The notes under the pieces were generated by a model. It worked only from the letters and a program-made list of their open reading frames with translations. It was not told the DNA's origin and searched no databases. A stretch of DNA of 64,000 bases from an uncultured Pelagibacteraceae bacterium. Lineage in GTDB: Bacteria > Pseudomonadota > Alphaproteobacteria > Pelagibacterales > Pelagibacteraceae. Shown here one piece after another: positions 7,108 to 15,838 of this stretch; position 1 is the stretch's first letter, and each line of letters begins with the position of its first letter. The stretch is from contig CACOLA010000001.1 in NCBI GenBank assembly GCA_902627935.1, positions 210,334 to 274,333 of the forward strand, given 5' to 3'. A program made the translations under genes and the position numbers.

Positions 7108-7136
7108 TTGACATTAGAATTCAGTTGATATATTAC
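7108..7136 (+). promoter_or_regulatory. Promoter of the recombinase gene
   Basis: Perfect -35 TTGACA (7108-7113), a 17-base spacer and TATTAC (7131-7136). The start would be near 7143, giving a leader of about 26 bases before the ATG at 7170. This is one of the best-matching promoters in the window. Confidence 0.6.
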
Positions 7137-7139
7137 TAA

Positions 7140-7158
7140 TGATAATTAATTGTTATCA
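7140..7158 (+). promoter_or_regulatory. Palindrome at the recombinase transcription start
   Basis: TGATAA-TTAATTG-TTATCA, a 6-base inverted repeat with a 7-base centre, immediately downstream of the -10 element at 7131-7136. Its position over the expected start would suit an operator. A/T-rich DNA makes short palindromes common, so the assignment is tentative. Confidence 0.3.
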
Positions 7159-7169
7159 ATAGTAATTGT

Positions 7170-8123
7170 ATGAATGAACTGACAACAGACCTAAAATCAC
7201 TTCATGAGGCAACTTTAAATAACCTCAAAAGCTCTAAAGCAAATAATACTCTAAGAGCTTATAAGTCGGACTTTAAAGACTTTGGAGCTTTTTGTGCAAA
7301 ACATGGATTAAATTCACTACCAACTGAGCCGAAAATAGTTTCCTTGTACCTTACCCACCTTTCTAAAAACTCAAAAATAAGCACTTTAAGACGTAGATTG
7401 GTTTCAATAAGTATGGTTCATAAGTTGAAAGGGCATTATCTAGACACTAAACATCCAATCATAGTTGAAAATTTAATGGGAATAAGAAGAGTTAAAGGTA
7501 GCATTCAGAAAGGTAAAAAACCTATATTAATCAATCATTTAAAATTGATTATTAATGTAATAAATGAACAAAAAACTGAGGAAATAAAAAAACTTAGAGA
7601 TAAATCGTTAATCTTAATTGGCTTTGGAGGTGGTTTTAGAAGAACCGAACTGATTTCAATTGATCATGAGGATTTAGAATTTGTTCCTGAGGGTCTAAAA
7701 ATCACTATTAAAAGATCAAAAACTGATCAATTCGGAGAAGGAATGACTAAAGGACTGCCCTACTTCGATAATGAAATTTACTGTCCTGTTACAAATCTAA
7801 AAAAATGGTTAGAAATTTCTAAAATTAAGTCTGGACCTATTTTTAGAAGATTTTCTAAAGGTTTATCATTAACTGATAAAAGATTAACTGACCAAACTGT
7901 GGTTTTATTAATGAAAGAGTATTTAAAGTTAGCAGGTATCGAAAACAAAAATTTTGCAGGTCATAGTTTAAGATCGGGTTTTGCAACAGTAGCTGCTGAT
8001 TCAGGCGCTGATGAGAGAAGCATAATGGCTATGACAGGTCATAAAACAACTCAAATGGTTAGAAGATATATTAGGGAAGCAAATATTTTTAAAAATAATG
8101 CACTCAATAAAATCAAGATTTAA
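7170..8123 (+). CDS. Tyrosine recombinase / phage-type integrase
   Basis: A 317-aa site-specific recombinase. The N-terminal part (about 10-100) is a SAM-like core-binding domain (NTLRAYKSDFKDFGAFCAKH). The catalytic domain has the conserved arginine in GGFRRTEL (157/158), a beta-hairpin lysine in KRSKTDQ, HSLRSG (His265, Arg268), GH (His291) and the nucleophile Tyr300 in RRYIREA, so the active site is complete. Chromosomal XerC/XerD have a similar plan, but the position next to surface-polysaccharide genes and near a tRNA suggests a mobile-element integrase. It converges on the glycosyltransferase operon with an 11-base gap. Confidence 0.88.
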   Translation: MNELTTDLKSLHEATLNNLKSSKANNTLRAYKSDFKDFGAFCAKHGLNSLPTEPKIVSLYLTHLSKNSKISTLRRRLVSISMVHKLKGHYLDTKHPIIVENLMGIRRVKGSIQKGKKPILINHLKLIINVINEQKTEEIKKLRDKSLILIGFGGGFRRTELISIDHEDLEFVPEGLKITIKRSKTDQFGEGMTKGLPYFDNEIYCPVTNLKKWLEISKIKSGPIFRRFSKGLSLTDKRLTDQTVVLLMKEYLKLAGIENKNFAGHSLRSGFATVAADSGADERSIMAMTGHKTTQMVRRYIREANIFKNNALNKIKI

Positions 8124-8134
8124 ATCTTCCTTAA

Positions 8135-9016
8135 TTAATATATTAACTTATAGAGATAAGTAAAAAATAAAAAAATTGATATAATTCTTAAAAGATTCTT
8201 AAAAGATTTTTTAATTTTTAGTAAAATTAAATTAAAAAAGAATCTTTGGAAATAATCGACTAATTGAACTATTAAATTAAAAAACAATTTTGAGGATGAT
8301 AGATTTTTTTTAAGATAAATACATTCAGAAATTTTATGAATTAAAGATAATTTTGTATTACTTATAATACTTACATCTGATGATAAGCCTTGCATATGTA
8401 TCATCTTTGAATCAGGAACTTCTATAACATACTTATTATTTTTATAAACACGATCACAAAGATCGTTATCCTCAAAATACATGAAAAAATCACTATCAAA
8501 TCCACCTATAGATAGAAAAAAATCCTTACGCATAAATAGAGAACAACCAACAACAAAATCAAAACATGTATCCCCTTGTGCAAAATTTTTATGTTTTATA
8601 GCTGAAACTCTTGAAATTTTATTTTTTAATCGAGAAATAGAACCATTAGTTCTTCTTTTTTCATCATTATCATACAAACTAGGGGCTAAAATACCTATAT
8701 TTTCATATAGATGAAATTTTTCATATAAAATTTGAATAGCTTGATAATTAATTAAAATATCTGGATTTAATATCATAATAAAAGGAGTAGTAGCTCTATT
8801 AACACCTAAATTATTAGCTTGCCCATAACCAAGATTTTTATCTGTTTGTAAATAATCAATATTTGGAAAATCTTTAACTAAATCAAAAGTTTTTTTTGAT
8901 TTTGAATTATCAATTATAATTGTTTTAAATTTTTTTAATTCAATTAAGTTTTTTTGAATAAGCTTTTCACTATTAAAACAAACAATAATGAGAGTTACTT
9001 CATTGTAAATATTCAT
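8135..9016 (-). CDS. Glycosyltransferase family 2
   Basis: A 293-aa GT-A fold enzyme starting MNIYNEVTLIIVCFNSE. It has NLGYGQANNLGV and IMILNPDILI, the DXD-like NPD region found in rhamnosyltransferase-like GT2 proteins, and FEDNDLCDRVYKNN, where the ED acts as the catalytic-base region. The C-terminus (about 255-293) is hydrophobic and basic and may attach to the membrane. It is the last gene of the minus-strand polysaccharide operon and overlaps the next gene's stop by 4 bases. The sugar and acceptor are unknown. Confidence 0.85.
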   Translation of the reverse strand: MNIYNEVTLIIVCFNSEKLIQKNLIELKKFKTIIIDNSKSKKTFDLVKDFPNIDYLQTDKNLGYGQANNLGVNRATTPFIMILNPDILINYQAIQILYEKFHLYENIGILAPSLYDNDEKRRTNGSISRLKNKISRVSAIKHKNFAQGDTCFDFVVGCSLFMRKDFFLSIGGFDSDFFMYFEDNDLCDRVYKNNKYVIEVPDSKMIHMQGLSSDVSIISNTKLSLIHKISECIYLKKNLSSSKLFFNLIVQLVDYFQRFFFNLILLKIKKSFKNLLRIISIFLFFTYLYKLIY

Positions 9017-10014
9017 ACTTTATTAATTAATCTTATCCATGATTTAACAATCAAGTTTAAACTATATTCTTTTGATTTATTAAATGAGTTAATTATTATT
9101 TTTTTATTAATTTTTTCGTTTGAAATAGAATGAATTTTTTTTGCTAAATCATCATAATCTTTAATAATGTAACTATTAAAATTATTTATAGCGTAATCTT
9201 TTAAAGCTGTTTTTCCAAAAGTAAGGAGTGGCAAACCACAAGCATTTGCTTCAAGTGCGTTAAGACAAAAAGTTTCATCGTATCCTAAACATATCATACC
9301 TAAAGATTTGGAATAAATTTTCTTTAATTCATTTTTTTTTATTCTTCCAAAAAAATAAATATTCTTATTATTTAAATATTTTGTTTCACTCTTATATTTG
9401 TTTTTATCTATACCATATATATAAAATTTTAATTTAGGATTGTCAGGATAAACTTTATTGATCCACATTTGAATGGTTTCATTTAAACCTATATTTCTTT
9501 GGACAGACCATACTATTATTTTTTTACGATTATAATTTAATTTTTTAATTTGAAAATTTCTTGATAAAAAATTTTTTATCACTGTTCTTTTATTAAAAAG
9601 ATATAATTTTGAGGTTATATTTTTTAAATAATGGCTTACAAAAACGACAGTGATTTTATTTCTCATAATTGAAAAAAATTTATTTTTTCTTAAAGATTTT
9701 TCAATTGATAAAGTATTATGCATCCATAATATTTTTTTTGATAATTTAAATTTATCAAAAATATTTGAGTCATTTGAACTTATTATTACATCAAATTTTA
9801 TATCACTTTTATTACTAAGAATTTTTTTTATTGGTATATTTGTAAGATTTTTTTTTTTAATTTCTTTATTACAATAAGTAGCTAAAAATATTTTAAGATT
9901 TTTTTTAGCAAGTTCTTTACATAAATCTATATTTAAACTCTCGATACCACCTAAAGATGATACATTTTTTGAATTAAGATTAAATTTAAATGGACAATAA
10001 AATAAGATATTCAT
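9013..10014 (-). CDS. Glycosyltransferase, GT4-like
   Basis: A 333-aa GT-B fold glycosyltransferase. The N-terminal half has LGGIESLNIDLCKELAKKNL, and the C-terminal donor domain has KLKFYIYGIDKN, YFFGRIKKNELKKIYSKS and the GT4-type ETFCLNALEANACGLPLLTF, which holds the conserved acidic residues (E-x7-E). It is translationally packed between two GT2 genes, overlapping by 1 and 4 bases. The A/T content is extreme even for this genome. It is expected to add a sugar to a cell-surface glycan on the cytoplasmic face. Confidence 0.85.
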   Translation of the reverse strand: MNILFYCPFKFNLNSKNVSSLGGIESLNIDLCKELAKKNLKIFLATYCNKEIKKKNLTNIPIKKILSNKSDIKFDVIISSNDSNIFDKFKLSKKILWMHNTLSIEKSLRKNKFFSIMRNKITVVFVSHYLKNITSKLYLFNKRTVIKNFLSRNFQIKKLNYNRKKIIVWSVQRNIGLNETIQMWINKVYPDNPKLKFYIYGIDKNKYKSETKYLNNKNIYFFGRIKKNELKKIYSKSLGMICLGYDETFCLNALEANACGLPLLTFGKTALKDYAINNFNSYIIKDYDDLAKKIHSISNEKINKKIIINSFNKSKEYSLNLIVKSWIRLINKV

Positions 10015-10895
10015 TATAATTTTACTGATGAGAAAATTTTATAATAATAATATAGAAATTTATCTTTAATTAGATCTATATAAAATATTAAGTTTTTTTT
10101 TGGTTCATTAAGATTTTCGTTGTGCATAAAGTGAGATTTTAAATAATGTTTTTTAAAAAATTTTATAGAACATCCCCATTTTAATAAAAAAATCTTATTA
10201 GCAGTAGATCCTTGATTCTTTTTAAAAAAAGATTTTTGATTTTTGTGTATAGTAATGGATCCAAAGTGATAAACTCTAGATTTACTTAGACATTTGAAAA
10301 TTCTTACACCCGCTTTCCATAATTTCATGTTTAAGTCTGGATCAGAACCCATGCCTGGTGAAAATTCTTCACTAAAACCCCCTACTTCATCCCAAAGATC
10401 TTTATGAATTAAATGAGGTGCCCAAGTAGAGCCTTGAAAATCATCGTGTTTTAAATTTTTATAATTTTGTAATAGGTATTTTTCATTAAAATTAGCGACT
10501 GTATCACCAGCATTAAGATTTAAGTGTCCATTAAGTTTTGGATCACCATTTATCATTATACTTGATAAATAAAACTTATTTGTTTTTAATAATTTAGCTT
10601 CCTCTATTAAGAATAAATCCCATTTAGGCAAAAAATACATATCATCATGAGCATACAATATATATTTAAAAGAACTAAGTTTACTAATTTTATTGCAACC
10701 AATACAGAGACCATCATTAATAGGTGAGTGTGTGAATTTTAATTTTTTTTCTTTTATAAATTCAATTGTGCCATCGGAACCTTCATTAATATGAATTAAT
10801 ATTTCATTTTTGTAATGAGAATTTTTTTGCAAGCTATCTATGCAAAGAGAAAGATATTCTAGATTATTAAATGATGGTATTATTATAGATATCAT
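10014..10895 (-). CDS. Glycosyltransferase family 2
   Basis: A 293-aa GT2 protein starting MISIIIPSFNNLEYLSLCID. It has the DGT(I)EFI region, the metal-binding AHDDMYFLPKWD (DDM as the DXD equivalent) and a late GSDPDLNMKLWKAGVRIFKC segment typical of the acceptor-binding part. Its start overlaps the stop of the FkbM gene (ATGA) and its stop overlaps the next start. Different enough from the GT2 at 8135 that the two probably act on different steps of the same glycan. Confidence 0.85.
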   Translation of the reverse strand: MISIIIPSFNNLEYLSLCIDSLQKNSHYKNEILIHINEGSDGTIEFIKEKKLKFTHSPINDGLCIGCNKISKLSSFKYILYAHDDMYFLPKWDLFLIEEAKLLKTNKFYLSSIMINGDPKLNGHLNLNAGDTVANFNEKYLLQNYKNLKHDDFQGSTWAPHLIHKDLWDEVGGFSEEFSPGMGSDPDLNMKLWKAGVRIFKCLSKSRVYHFGSITIHKNQKSFFKKNQGSTANKIFLLKWGCSIKFFKKHYLKSHFMHNENLNEPKKNLIFYIDLIKDKFLYYYYKIFSSVKL

Positions 10896-11641
10896 TTTTT
10901 AGTATTAAAATGATTTGAAACAAAAATCAAATCATCATGAATCCAATTTGCTAACTTATATTTTTTTTTGATTAAAAATTTATAGATATTTGATTTTTGA
11001 ATATTTTCAATTTTTTGTTGGTAAAAAAAATTTATTTTTTTGTCAATCAATTCTACTGCAATTATTTTAGGTTTATATCTATTAAAATCTAAACCCTTTA
11101 ATACACTTAATTCATTTCCTTCAACATCTATGGTTAAAAAATCAATTTCTTTGAAGTTAAGTTTCGAATATTTTAAAATATTATCTAGTGTATTTGTATT
11201 AATCTTTTTAATTTTTCTTGCCCCCTTCCCGCTTTTTTTATCTATAGTATTTTTTGGTGCTCGATTATGAAAAAAATATAGATCTGAAATACCTTTTTTG
11301 TCGGATAGAGCTATCTTATAATTGTCATCTTTTGGTCTAAAATAATTAAACATTTCAATGGAGCTAAAATCTAAATCAATATTAATTCCTGACCAACCAC
11401 GCTTATGAAGCATATAAGTATTATTATTAATTAAAGGATGGTGACAACCAACGTCAACATAGATACCTTTTTTTTTATTCCTAAACATACTATTAACGAT
11501 TATGTCTAATCCCCAGTTAGCGTTAATAATTCTTGGTTTTAATTTAGATTTTAAAAGTTGAAAATTATAATATAAAAACTTAAACGTATTAAAACTATTA
11601 GAGTATAAAAATTTTTCTTTGATCTTTTCCTCAATTTTCAT
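10892..11641 (-). CDS. FkbM family methyltransferase
   Basis: SAM-dependent O-methyltransferase of the FkbM type, 249 aa, often found among glycan genes where it methylates sugars. The SAM-binding motif is GIYVDVGCHHPLINNNTYML; DFLTIDVEGNELSVLKGLDF is the second hallmark of the family. The ATG at 11641 overlaps the upstream stop as TGATG, which is preferred to a TTG one codon earlier. It lies between the large glycosyltransferase and a GT2 gene in the same operon. Confidence 0.88.
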   Translation of the reverse strand: MKIEEKIKEKFLYSNSFNTFKFLYYNFQLLKSKLKPRIINANWGLDIIVNSMFRNKKKGIYVDVGCHHPLINNNTYMLHKRGWSGINIDLDFSSIEMFNYFRPKDDNYKIALSDKKGISDLYFFHNRAPKNTIDKKSGKGARKIKKINTNTLDNILKYSKLNFKEIDFLTIDVEGNELSVLKGLDFNRYKPKIIAVELIDKKINFFYQQKIENIQKSNIYKFLIKKKYKLANWIHDDLIFVSNHFNTKK

Positions 11642-13767
11642 CAATAAAGTTTTGTAGGATTTCCAGTAGACTTATCTAAAATATATTGAGTTATCTTTAG
11701 CTCATTAAATAGTTTGAAATATTTAATTTTTCCTTTTTTAGCTATAGAGATCCTTGATTTACTATTATCTTTATAAAATTTTATTTTTTCTGAAAGATCA
11801 TCAATATTTTCATATAATACAATTTCATGTTTATTGAATATATCACCAAGCTCTGTTTTTTTGTCTATAAATGTTAATAAGCCATTACCAATTAAAGACG
11901 CTATTCGGTTGCTAGAGTAATATTTTGTAGGTAGCCCTCTACTCAAGTTTAAACCCATTTTGGAATTAACTAAAGCTTTATAAAATTGATTCCCCCAAAT
12001 TGGTTCCTTGTTCTTAATACCATAGAAATCATAATTTATTCCATTAAGTTTACTAGTAAGTTTATTTAAAAAAATTAATCTATCATCTATTTTGCCTTTT
12101 TTGAGTTTAGCCCTATTTACACCATGACTCATGGCATAAAATAAATCCATTGCTGGATTTGATTTATAAACGTCAAAACATTCTATATTTTTATCAACTG
12201 GAACAAAGAAAAAATGTAAATTATCTATCTTTATATTTTGTTTTCTTAGAACTGAGGGATCGGTAGTAATAAAATTATGATCGACTATTTGACTATACAA
12301 TTTAATATTTTCAATATTTTTTTTTGAATAATCCAAGCTAGGCATCACAGGATCTTCATTCCATTGAGAAATTATAAGATTTTTATTATTGTTTTTGATT
12401 ATATCTAAAGTTTCAAAGTCAATATTAGTGGTGTGTCCAAAAATGAAAAAATCGGGGTTGTAATTTTTGAAAGTTTTAACTAAATAATTTTGAAAATGAC
12501 TATTATTATTGCTCAATGAAAAAGATCTATTTTGTTTTAAAAAATCTCTATCACTTATATCAAGTACGTCATGACCATTTCTAATAAAACCATTTGTAAA
12601 TTTTTTTCCTATTGAAATATTGTAAAGACGATGATTAAGCTTTTGTCCTATATTGTATAAATTTATTATTCTAAATTTATTTTTTATATAGCTTAGGTTA
12701 AAATTATGAATTAATTTTGACCTAATTTCATCGATTAATTTAGCATTATTTTTAATTGTATGTTTTACATTATTAAAACCTAAAATTTGTAGTTTTTTTC
12801 TAATTTTCTTGTTTGTTATCAAAAGTTTTATCTTTTTAAATAATTCCTCTGAATTTAAAGTTTTAAGGATTATAGAGTGATCAGTCGTTTCTGGCAGGCC
12901 ACCGCGATTAGAAATTATTGTAGCACAAGCTCTTGATGAAGATTCTAATGCTGTTCTACCAAAGGGCTCTTCCCATCTTGAGGGAACTACTGCAATTTCA
13001 GATTTATTCAAAAAATTTAATACATTCGTATGTTTTAGAAACCCTAATTCAAAATGTCTTTTATGATTTATGTATGGTCGATCTCTACTTTCATCACCTA
13101 TTGAATAAGCATTCCAATTTTTGTATTTATCTAATATTTTAATTATTGCCTCTGCGTAAATATCATATCCTTTTGATTTGTTTAATTTACCAATAAATAC
13201 AATATTATTTTTCTTTTTTTCAATTTTTTTACATTTGTGGATACTTGGATATACAATTTCTGTTTTATTAATTAGTTTTTCATCAATATCTTTAAAAAAT
13301 TGATTTTGAGTCCATTTACTTACAAATATTATCTTATCTACATTATCTAACAAAAATAATCTTTCATTTATAGATTTTGAACCTTTCATTGTTAAAGGAT
13401 CATTATGAAAATATAATATAAATTTTTCAGAAAGTGTTTTTTTTAAAATTCTAAATACCATAGGCCTGTTATGAATTTCAATAATATCAAAACTTTGATT
13501 ATTAATTTTTTTTATAAAATTTTCACAATATTCTTTTGTTGTACTTTTAAATTTAGATTTTTTGTTTGAGATAGAAATATTTATATAATTTTTTGTTAAA
13601 AAATCTTTTTTATTAGTGTTGCCAAATATAAAATTTACATTTTTAAAGTTTGAAAATTTATAAAAATCTGCCACCCAAATTGCTGCTGCTTGAGCTTTTG
13701 AGAATGTATAGTTTTCCTTATATGGTAATATTGTAGCTATCCTAATATTTATATTTTTTAAAGTCAT
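11641..13767 (-). CDS. Double-domain glycosyltransferase (GT4 plus CgeB-like)
   Basis: A 708-aa protein that appears to join two GT-B glycosyltransferases. Residues 1 to about 350 are a GT4 module with IVFIGKLNKSKGYDIYAEAI and VPSRWEEPFGRTALESSSR. From about 365 a second module begins (FTNGFIRNGHDVLDISDRD), with IISQWNEDPVMPSLDY and a C-terminal half, GLNLSRGLPTKYYSSNRI followed by LIGNGLLTFIDKKTELGDIF, like the CgeB / Glyco_trans_1_2 group. It is the first glycosyltransferase of the operon; its start overlaps the GIY-YIG gene by 26 bases. Two sequential sugar transfers by one protein is an inference. Confidence 0.8.
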   Translation of the reverse strand: MTLKNINIRIATILPYKENYTFSKAQAAAIWVADFYKFSNFKNVNFIFGNTNKKDFLTKNYINISISNKKSKFKSTTKEYCENFIKKINNQSFDIIEIHNRPMVFRILKKTLSEKFILYFHNDPLTMKGSKSINERLFLLDNVDKIIFVSKWTQNQFFKDIDEKLINKTEIVYPSIHKCKKIEKKKNNIVFIGKLNKSKGYDIYAEAIIKILDKYKNWNAYSIGDESRDRPYINHKRHFELGFLKHTNVLNFLNKSEIAVVPSRWEEPFGRTALESSSRACATIISNRGGLPETTDHSIILKTLNSEELFKKIKLLITNKKIRKKLQILGFNNVKHTIKNNAKLIDEIRSKLIHNFNLSYIKNKFRIINLYNIGQKLNHRLYNISIGKKFTNGFIRNGHDVLDISDRDFLKQNRSFSLSNNNSHFQNYLVKTFKNYNPDFFIFGHTTNIDFETLDIIKNNNKNLIISQWNEDPVMPSLDYSKKNIENIKLYSQIVDHNFITTDPSVLRKQNIKIDNLHFFFVPVDKNIECFDVYKSNPAMDLFYAMSHGVNRAKLKKGKIDDRLIFLNKLTSKLNGINYDFYGIKNKEPIWGNQFYKALVNSKMGLNLSRGLPTKYYSSNRIASLIGNGLLTFIDKKTELGDIFNKHEIVLYENIDDLSEKIKFYKDNSKSRISIAKKGKIKYFKLFNELKITQYILDKSTGNPTKLY

Positions 13768-14005
13768 TTAATATTGATGCTCTTAGTTTTCTGTCTTTTT
13801 TTAAAGTATGCTCATATGATAAGGCCTTATTTTTATATATAAATCTTTTTTTAAATATAACTATCCATTTATAACCTTTTGTGGATTTTGCACCTTTGTT
13901 ATTATTGTGCTTTGCTAGTCTTTTGGATATGTTATTTGTAAAACCAACATAAGTTTTTGATTTAATCCTATCAATATTTTTAAGCATATAGACGAAATAA
14001 ACCAT
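13742..14005 (-). CDS. GIY-YIG domain endonuclease-like protein
   Basis: An 87-aa single-domain protein of the UPF0213/YhbQ type. The GIY-YIG motif appears as FVYMLKNIDR...TYVGFTNN, followed by RLAKHNNNKGAKSTKGYKW with the arginine and histidine expected near the active site, and a glutamate in ALSYEHTLKK. Such small GIY-YIG proteins are common in bacteria; their cellular role is not well settled. It lies between tRNA-Glu and the polysaccharide operon, overlapping the large glycosyltransferase start by 26 bases. Confidence 0.85.
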   Translation of the reverse strand: MVYFVYMLKNIDRIKSKTYVGFTNNISKRLAKHNNNKGAKSTKGYKWIVIFKKRFIYKNKALSYEHTLKKDRKLRASILNDFKKYKY

Positions 14006-14011
14006 AGATTT

Positions 14012-14086
14012 TGGCGGTCCCTAGGGGAATCGAACCCCTCTTTCGAGGATGAAAACCACGTGTCCTAACCGATAGACGAAGGGACC
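14012..14086 (-). tRNA. tRNA-Glu (UUC)
   Basis: 75 bases on the minus strand, including an encoded CCA. The 5' end GGTCCCTTCGTCTATCGGTT and the T arm GGGGTTCGATTCCCC are typical of bacterial tRNA-Glu. The anticodon loop TTTTCAT gives anticodon UUC. The anticodon stem CGTGG/CCTCG has a U-U mismatch in its third pair. It borders the glycosyltransferase island, a usual place for integration, but no duplicate of its 3' end was found near the recombinase gene. Confidence 0.95.
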
Positions 14087-14137
14087 ATTTTGAAATCTTT
14101 TATTTGAAAAATATTTATTAATCAAGTACTTAAAAAA

Positions 14138-15832
14138 TCACAATATCAAATCTTTAATTATCAATTGAAGAGTTTTTTTATTATTCCAATAATTTTCATT
14201 AATTTGGCCTATTACATTAATTTTTTTTTTATAATTTAATAAATATTTTCCAATTTCAGAATCAACTGAATTAAATGCTATTGAGTTTATTCTTATATTC
14301 GAGTTTGATTTTAGAAAACATGAAATATGTTTTTTTTTTAAAATAATACTTTTAATTATTCTTAAATCTCTCAAAAGAAATATTGGTAACAGATTTCCAT
14401 TTCCAAATGGCTCTAACTTTTTTATATCATTATAAAAATTTTTATTAAATGCAGAAGGAGAAACTTCAGAATCATAAAATAATTCATTAATTAAAGTGTT
14501 ATTTTTTTTTAAAAAATCATTTTTGATAAGTTCCTTAAATCTATTTAAGTTCTCCTTTTTTAAAGAAAAACCAGCAGCCATATTATGACCACCACCATTT
14601 AGTAATAAATTTTTATTTATTAATCTTTTAATAGCTTTGCCAATATTATATTCTTCAATTGACCTTGCAGATCCTTTTAAAATATTATTAGATTTTGTTA
14701 TTACAATAGATGGTTTATTATAAAAATCTTTTAATCTTGAAGCGATAATACCTATTAGTCCTTCACTAATATTTGGATCATAATAAATTATAATTTCTTT
14801 GTTATCTTTTTCTAATTTATGAAAATTTATATCTTTTAAAATATTATCCTCAATAACTTTTCGTTTATTATTTAGATCAATTAATTCTAAAGATTTTTGA
14901 TTTATAATTTTATTATCTTTACAAGATAATAATTCTGTTGCATACATAGATTTACCAAGTCTACCTCCTGAATTTAGTATTGGACCGATTAAAAAAGCTA
15001 AATCATTAATATTGATTTTATTTTTTTTATTATTCAATTTACATAATTCATCTATAACCATGTTATCGCTAATTTTAAATTTATTAAGCGCTGCATATGT
15101 TATTAATCTATTTAATTTTCTTAAAGGCATTACATCACAAACTGAAGCCAGAAGAACATATATAAGATATTTACTTAGATCTATCTTACATTTAATTTTT
15201 TTTGATAACATGTCTAAAAAAAAATAAGTTAATGATGTTGCACAAAGGTAATCATATTCTATGTAACCATTATCTTTTTTAGGATTTATGATAAAGTTTG
15301 CTTTAGGGTATGGTTTATCTATTTCGTGATGATCTATAACTAATGATTTTACATTTTTTTTATTAAGAAAATTTATTGCCTCCTCACTTGTTGACCCACA
15401 ATCGACCATAATTATTAATTTTGGATCTTCTAAAATTAATTTTTCAAACAATTTTTTACTGGCACCATAACCATCTTTAAATCTGTCAGGAATGTAATAA
15501 AAATAGGGATACTTTAATTCTTTGAGAAAAAGATTAAATAAAGAAGTAGCTGCTGAACCATCGACGTCATAATCACCTAAAATGCATATTTTTTCTCCTT
15601 TTTTTATTGTTTTTTCTACTAGCTCAACAGAATTTATAAAATCTAAGTTTTTTTGAAAAATATTGCGTAACTTCAAATTATTATTTATTAAATGTATTTC
15701 ATATTCATCAAAATCTCTCGAGACTATTAATTTAGAAACTATTTTTGAAAATTTATAATCTTGTTGTACTTTTTCTACTAATTTTAAGTTAACTTTTTTT
15801 TCTTTCCATTTTCTTTTGGAAACTGAGATCAT
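14138..15832 (-). CDS. recJ: Single-stranded-DNA-specific exonuclease RecJ
   Basis: 5'-3' ssDNA exonuclease of the DHH family, 564 aa, used in recombination and mismatch repair. Catalytic motifs are LGDYDVDGSAATSL, IMVDCGS, VIDHHEIDKPYP, the DHHA1 segment GLIGIIASRLKDFYNKPSIV and GGGHNMAAGFSL. The protein is complete and of standard length. It is 6 bases downstream of glpX and probably shares its transcript. Lysine and asparagine are heavily enriched, as expected at this GC. Confidence 0.95.
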   Translation of the reverse strand: MISVSKRKWKEKKVNLKLVEKVQQDYKFSKIVSKLIVSRDFDEYEIHLINNNLKLRNIFQKNLDFINSVELVEKTIKKGEKICILGDYDVDGSAATSLFNLFLKELKYPYFYYIPDRFKDGYGASKKLFEKLILEDPKLIIMVDCGSTSEEAINFLNKKNVKSLVIDHHEIDKPYPKANFIINPKKDNGYIEYDYLCATSLTYFFLDMLSKKIKCKIDLSKYLIYVLLASVCDVMPLRKLNRLITYAALNKFKISDNMVIDELCKLNNKKNKININDLAFLIGPILNSGGRLGKSMYATELLSCKDNKIINQKSLELIDLNNKRKVIEDNILKDINFHKLEKDNKEIIIYYDPNISEGLIGIIASRLKDFYNKPSIVITKSNNILKGSARSIEEYNIGKAIKRLINKNLLLNGGGHNMAAGFSLKKENLNRFKELIKNDFLKKNNTLINELFYDSEVSPSAFNKNFYNDIKKLEPFGNGNLLPIFLLRDLRIIKSIILKKKHISCFLKSNSNIRINSIAFNSVDSEIGKYLLNYKKKINVIGQINENYWNNKKTLQLIIKDLIL

Positions 15833-15838
15833 TTATAA

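Noticed and set aside
6893..7114. A 73-codon frame on the minus strand (MSTIIILNSM...)
   Set aside because: It overlaps two smaller frames that have a ribosome site, hydrophobic helices and tight gene spacing; its own composition (many Cys, Trp and broken hydrophobic parts) looks accidental.
14012..14040. Integration-site duplication of the tRNA-Glu 3' end
   Set aside because: A second copy of the GATTCCCCTAGGGACC end was not found in the flanks of the recombinase gene, so no att pair can be annotated.
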